DNA of 64,000 nt from NCBI GenBank assembly GCA_030447725.1, contig JAUJOQ010000002.1:365505-429504 (forward strand), in the 5' to 3' direction. The position numbers and the translations under genes are program-made. Shown here piece by piece: positions 60,699 through 64,000 of the stretch (within the stretch, counting starts at the first letter, position 1; each line of letters starts with the position of its first letter). The notes below the pieces were generated by a model, which saw only the letters and a program-made list of their open reading frames with translations, had not been told where the DNA came from and searched no databases. This stretch comes from Thermoleophilaceae bacterium. Lineage in GTDB: Bacteria > Actinomycetota > Thermoleophilia > Solirubrobacterales > Thermoleophilaceae.

Positions 60699-61118
60699 AT
60701 GTGGGTGCAACGCGACATCGAGCTGGGGCGCCAACCGCGCGGCTTTCACCTCGTGACCGGGGAGGTGGTGTCATCGCTGCCTGAGATCGAAGGTCTCGCA
60801 GTCGGGCTCCTGCACCTGTTCATCAGGCATACCTCGGCCTCGTTGACGCTCAACGAGAACGCCAGTCCCAACGTGCGCCACGACTTCGAGAGCTGGTTCA
60901 ACGAGGCCGTCCCCGAGCACGCATCCTTTTGGACCCACACCCTCGAGGGTCCCGACGACATGCCCGCCCACGTCAAGGCCGCGCTGCTGGGCTCGTCGCT
61001 GTCGCTGCCGGTGCGCGACGGCGGGCTGGCGCTCGGCACGTGGCAGGGGGTTTACCTGGGCGAGCACCGCGACCGCGCATCGGCCCGCACGCTCACCGCC
61101 ACGTTGTGGGGCGAATGA
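60699..61118 (+). CDS. YjbQ family (UPF0047) protein
   Basis: A 139-residue YjbQ: GFHLVTGEVVSSLPEIEGLAVGLLHLFIRHTSASLTLNENASPNVRHDFESWFNEAVPE, HVKAALLGSSLSLPVRDGGLALGTWQGVYLGEHRDRA. HTSASLTLNENASPNVRHD is the family signature. Some members have weak thiamin phosphate synthase activity; the true function is unknown. Start ATG 60699 rests on the upstream TAGGTT. Confidence 0.92.
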   Translation: MWVQRDIELGRQPRGFHLVTGEVVSSLPEIEGLAVGLLHLFIRHTSASLTLNENASPNVRHDFESWFNEAVPEHASFWTHTLEGPDDMPAHVKAALLGSSLSLPVRDGGLALGTWQGVYLGEHRDRASARTLTATLWGE

Positions 61119-61165
61119 CGCGCGTCGACGAGCGTCGTCGCCTACGACGTCATCCGCGGCATATG

Positions 61166-61179
61166 CGAACATGCGTTCG
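61166..61179. promoter_or_regulatory. LexA (SOS) box
   Basis: CGAACATGCGTTCG is a perfect inverted repeat of CGAAC and GTTCG around ATGC and fits the Gram-positive/actinobacterial consensus CGAACNNNNGTTCG. It lies three bases before the ATG of the radical SAM gene, where LexA would block transcription. Confidence 0.85.
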
Positions 61180-61182
61180 TAG

Positions 61183-62208
61183 ATGCGCTGGGATGAGCTC
61201 AAGGTAGACAACGACGAACGCCGGACCCTGCCGGGGTACAAGGAGCCCGCCGCGGTGCGCACGTTCGACGCACCCGAGGCGCTCGACACTCGCTTCTATG
61301 AGGTGCGCGCCAAGTCGGTGCTCAACCGCGTGCCGCCGAGGTCGCGGATGCCGTTCGAGTGGACGGTCAACCCGTATCGCGGATGCAGTCATGCCTGTGC
61401 TTTCTGCTTCGCCCGCCCTACCCACACCTACCTCGGGCTCGACGCCGGCCGCGACTTCGAGCGCGAGATCGTGGTCAAGGTCAACGCGCCGGAGGTGCTG
61501 CGCGCCGAGCTGCGGCGGCCGTCGTGGAAGCGCCAGCACGTGGCCATGGGCACCAACACGGATCCCTACCAGTGGGTCGAGAGCCGCTACCGGCTGATGC
61601 CCGGCATCTGGCAGGCGCTGATCGACAGCGGCACGCCGGGCTCGATTCTCAGCAAGTCACCGCTGCTTCTGCGCGACATCGACCTGATGAAGCAGGTGCC
61701 CGGGATCCGCGCGAACTTGTCGATCCCCACCATGGAGGAGAAGGCGTGGCGGGCCACGGAGCCGCACACCCCAAGTCCGATGAAGAGGATGGAAGCCGTG
61801 GCCGAGCTCAACCGGGCGGGCATCCCGTGCGGCATCCTGATCGCTCCGCTCATGCCGGGCATCAACGACTCGCCCGAGCAGGTGGCCCGCATCATCGAGC
61901 TGGCCGACGAAGCCGGCGCCGTCGACATCGGCGGCATCGCCCTCCATCTGCGCGGCGAGGTGAAGGGGCTCTTCTTCGACTGGCTGCGCGAGCACCGGCC
62001 TGACTTGCTGCCGACCTATGAACGCCTCTACGCGCGCGGCGCGTACGCGCCCGCACAGGAAAGGGAGCGGCTGGCCAAGCTGGCGAGCCCGGCCGGCCGG
62101 CCACGCCGCGCACTGCGGGGCATCTCGGGCGGCGCCGTGAGCGAGCGTGATCCCGCACGGCCGAGCGCGGACGCGGACGCCCGCGACCACCAAGAAACCC
62201 TGTTCTGA
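61183..62208 (+). CDS. Radical SAM protein, Rv2578c/spore-photoproduct-lyase-like, LexA-regulated
   Basis: A 341-residue radical SAM enzyme: EWTVNPYRGCSHACAFCFARPTH holds the CxxxCxxC that binds the 4Fe-4S cluster and SAM. VAMGTNTDPYQWVESRYRLMPGIW, SILSKSPLLLRDIDLM and GILIAPLMPGINDS complete the TIM barrel, and a basic tail follows. It resembles the mycobacterial Rv2578c type, whose substrate is unknown to me. The LexA box three bases before the ATG indicates induction by DNA damage, so a repair role is likely. No Shine-Dalgarno. Confidence 0.9.
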   Translation: MRWDELKVDNDERRTLPGYKEPAAVRTFDAPEALDTRFYEVRAKSVLNRVPPRSRMPFEWTVNPYRGCSHACAFCFARPTHTYLGLDAGRDFEREIVVKVNAPEVLRAELRRPSWKRQHVAMGTNTDPYQWVESRYRLMPGIWQALIDSGTPGSILSKSPLLLRDIDLMKQVPGIRANLSIPTMEEKAWRATEPHTPSPMKRMEAVAELNRAGIPCGILIAPLMPGINDSPEQVARIIELADEAGAVDIGGIALHLRGEVKGLFFDWLREHRPDLLPTYERLYARGAYAPAQERERLAKLASPAGRPRRALRGISGGAVSERDPARPSADADARDHQETLF

Positions 62209-62220
62209 GATGCCGACGCG

Positions 62221-62267
62221 ATCCGTACCGGTTAGGGGTCATAGAACGACCCGTAGGTGGAACGGAT
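62221..62267 (+). other. Nested three-stem hairpin after the radical SAM gene
   Basis: ATCCGT/ACGGAT, ACC/GGT and GGGTC/GACCC pair in nested order over 47 bases, 13 bases after the stop codon. No T-run follows, only GTGATTTC. It may be a weak terminator or an mRNA-end structure. Confidence 0.5.
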
Positions 62268-62374
62268 GTGATTTCAGAGCGGGCGCTCGGATCCCCCAGC
62301 CGCCGTCCTCTACGCGGCGAAGACAACCTCCGACCTCGTTCACAAGACCTGCGCCCGATCGCCCGAGCGGTCGG

Positions 62375-62380
62375 TAGTGT
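62375..62380 (+). promoter_or_regulatory. Candidate -10 (TAGTGT) of the PhoD-type phosphatase gene
   Basis: TAGTGT ends seven bases before ATG 62388. Confidence 0.4.
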
Positions 62381-62387
62381 CGAGCCC

Positions 62388-63995
62388 ATGGACAACCCTC
62401 TGCAGCGCCCCCTCGATCGACGCCAGCTGCTCCGCCACGCGGGCATCGGCACGGGTGCGCTGATCCTGGGCGGCGTGACGGTGGATCCCGGGGCGGCCAA
62501 GCTCGCCCGCCGGCGCAAGGTCCCGCTCGCGCGCGGCGGCACCTTCCCCCAAGGAGTCGCGTCGGGCATGCCCTCGCAGCAGTCGATCACACTGTGGAGC
62601 CGCCTGGAGGGGTTCAGTCGCGACCGGTTCGTGAACCTCGAGGTGGCACGGGACCCGGACTTCGGCAGCATCGTGGCGCGCAGGAGGGTGAGGGCCCGCG
62701 CGGGGCGCGACCACACGGTCGAGACCCGGCTGCGCAGCAAGGCACTCGAGCCGGGCGGCGAGTACTTCTACCGCTTCGAGACGCGAACCGGCTCGAGCCC
62801 CGTCGGGCGCTTCCGCACCCTGCGCCCCGCCGACTCGCGGGACCCGTTTCGAATCGTGTTCTTCTCCTGCCAGGACTACCAGGCCGGCTTCTACAACGCC
62901 CACCGCGCGATAGCCGCCGAGGACGCCGATCTCGTCGTGTGCCTGGGCGACTACGTCTACGAGCGCACCTTCTATGAGGGCCCGCGTAGGGACACGCTGG
63001 GCGCCAATGGGGACGGCGAGGTGCAGACGCTGCCCGAGTACCGCGCCAAGTACCGCCTCTACAAGTCAGACCCGGATCTCCAGGCGATGCACGCAGCGCA
63101 TCCCTTCGTGGCCATCTGGGACGACCACGAGGTCGAGGACAACTACGCCGCCAGCAACCCGGGCGACGCCGCCGGAGACCGCCGCGGACAGCCCTTCGTG
63201 GCCCGCCAGCGCGCCGCCTACGACGCCTTCTACGAGTACATGCCCTTCAAGCCGGTCATCGCCAACCCCGAGAAGGGCAGCGACCTCTACCGCCGGCTGC
63301 CGCTCGGCGCGAACGCCGAGCTGTTCCTGCTCGACGAGCGCCAGTACCGCGACGATCAGCCCTGCAAGGACGAGTTCTTCGTGCCCTGCCCCGAGGCTGA
63401 GTCAGAGCCCCGCAGGTTCCTCGGCAACACGCAGCTCGAGTGGCTCAAGCGCGGGCTGCGAAACTCGGGCGCCACGTGGAGGCTGGTGGGCAACCAGCTG
63501 ATGATCATGTCCTTCGAGCTCGCCCGGGGCGCGCAGATCACAAAGGACTCGTGGGACGGCTACGGCGTCGAGCGCAGGGAGCTGATGTCCTACATCGCCT
63601 CCATGGGCATCCCCAACGTGAGCTTTCTGACCGGTGACATCCACACCTTCTTCGCAGGCGACGTGGGCATCGACGGGCGCGGTCCCGAGAGCCACGCCAC
63701 GGAGTTCGTGGGCGGGTCGATCACCTCGCTCGGCGTGCCCGAGACGGTGCAGGGCACGACCGGCGCTCCGCTGACCAGGGAGCAGGTCGTGCTGCTGACC
63801 AACAACGCGAAGATCACCAATCCCCACATCAAGTACACCGAGCAGCTGAGCCGGGGCTACGGCATAGTCGAGGCCGGGCGCGACCAGCTGCTCGTGGAGT
63901 TCAAGGGCGTCGACGCAATGAACAAAGACGCAGGCGCCCGCAGCATCGGCCGCTTCCGGGTGGCCGCCGGGCGGCCTCGCGTCGAAGTGCTCTAG
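62388..63995 (+). CDS. PhoD-type alkaline phosphatase/phosphodiesterase, Tat-exported
   Basis: A 535-residue PhoD: Tat signal LDRRQLLRHAGIGTGALILGG with twin Arg, a fibronectin-like N-terminal domain (SGMPSQQSITLWSRL) and the metallophosphatase core. The core shows FRIVFFSCQDYQAGFYNAHRAIAAEDADLVVCLGDYVYE, AIWDDHEVEDNY and SFLTGDIHTFFAGDVG, with the Asp, Asn and His metal ligands. It cleaves phosphate mono- and diesters (teichoic acid, phospholipid) outside the cell, using Fe/Ca. ATG 62388 is supported by TAGTGT seven bases upstream; the longer frame from 62268 lacks support. No Pho box was identified. Confidence 0.93.
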   Translation: MDNPLQRPLDRRQLLRHAGIGTGALILGGVTVDPGAAKLARRRKVPLARGGTFPQGVASGMPSQQSITLWSRLEGFSRDRFVNLEVARDPDFGSIVARRRVRARAGRDHTVETRLRSKALEPGGEYFYRFETRTGSSPVGRFRTLRPADSRDPFRIVFFSCQDYQAGFYNAHRAIAAEDADLVVCLGDYVYERTFYEGPRRDTLGANGDGEVQTLPEYRAKYRLYKSDPDLQAMHAAHPFVAIWDDHEVEDNYAASNPGDAAGDRRGQPFVARQRAAYDAFYEYMPFKPVIANPEKGSDLYRRLPLGANAELFLLDERQYRDDQPCKDEFFVPCPEAESEPRRFLGNTQLEWLKRGLRNSGATWRLVGNQLMIMSFELARGAQITKDSWDGYGVERRELMSYIASMGIPNVSFLTGDIHTFFAGDVGIDGRGPESHATEFVGGSITSLGVPETVQGTTGAPLTREQVVLLTNNAKITNPHIKYTEQLSRGYGIVEAGRDQLLVEFKGVDAMNKDAGARSIGRFRVAAGRPRVEVL

Positions 63996-64000
63996 AGAGT

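Overview
This is a 64 kb chromosomal stretch from a very GC-rich actinobacterium. The gene set (ftsEX, secA-prfB-ftsH, an F-type ATP synthase, nadC-nadA, a LexA-type box of the actinobacterial form, Rv2578c-like radical SAM and LCP proteins) and the style of the proteins point to Thermoleophilia/Solirubrobacterales, but that assignment is an inference made without a database. Coding density is high. Genes lie on both strands and no gene-free stretch exceeds 300 bases. No rRNA, tRNA, CRISPR array, insertion sequence or prophage was seen.

Layout. 1-3.5 kb: a minus-strand cluster of an ice-binding-fold secreted protein, an L,D-transpeptidase and a PAS-PAS-EAL protein that runs off the window edge. 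3.6-9.3 kb: a cytochrome P450 divergent from an alpha/beta hydrolase, then LtrA, an M50 protease and a Gly-rich membrane protein. 9.3-14.6 kb: smpB, an RNase R/RNase II-type exonuclease, a CtpA-type S41 protease, ftsX and ftsE. 14.6-19.1 kb: a RibD_C reductase, a quinone oxidoreductase, nadA, nadC and a vapBC pair fused onto nadC by overlap. 19.1-26.3 kb: ftsH, prfB (with a programmed +1 frameshift), secA, hpf and a ComF-like protein. 26.3-31.3 kb: CtaG-like protein, a broken GAF/HD-GYP gene, a GNAT, two tandem S-adenosylhomocysteine hydrolases and a MerR regulator. 31.3-40 kb: an accessory region with a large LuxR (LAL) regulator, TetR plus SnoaL-like pair, a LURP-one/scramblase-like protein and a huge secreted LamG protein. 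Three copies of an intergenic repeat are spread through it. 40-48.7 kb: sugar-nucleotide and envelope genes (PGI/PMI, NDP-sugar pyrophosphorylase, UDP-glucose dehydrogenase, LCP ligase) and two M20 peptidases. 48.7-53 kb: an AidB-like acyl-CoA dehydrogenase, an enoyl-CoA hydratase, UspA and a frameshifted APC permease. 53-60.6 kb: the complete atpIBEFHAGDC operon. 60.6-64 kb: YjbQ, a LexA-boxed radical SAM protein and a Tat-exported PhoD phosphatase.

The most striking feature is a 475-residue LAGLIDADG intein inside UDP-glucose dehydrogenase. It is inserted directly before the catalytic cysteine, so the enzyme nucleophile is also the +1 splicing residue, and its penultimate residue is Ser instead of the usual His. 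Other notable points are: acidic C-terminal tails on ATP synthase alpha and beta; a second AhcY whose catalytic Lys and Asp are replaced and whose conserved N-terminus has no start codon; a CTG start with a strong Shine-Dalgarno on the AidB-like gene; a large inverted-repeat element with an alternative pairing partner between hpf and secA; a terminator placed on top of the ctpA start; and a recurrent TANNNT-N6-8-start pattern that suggests many leaderless transcripts.
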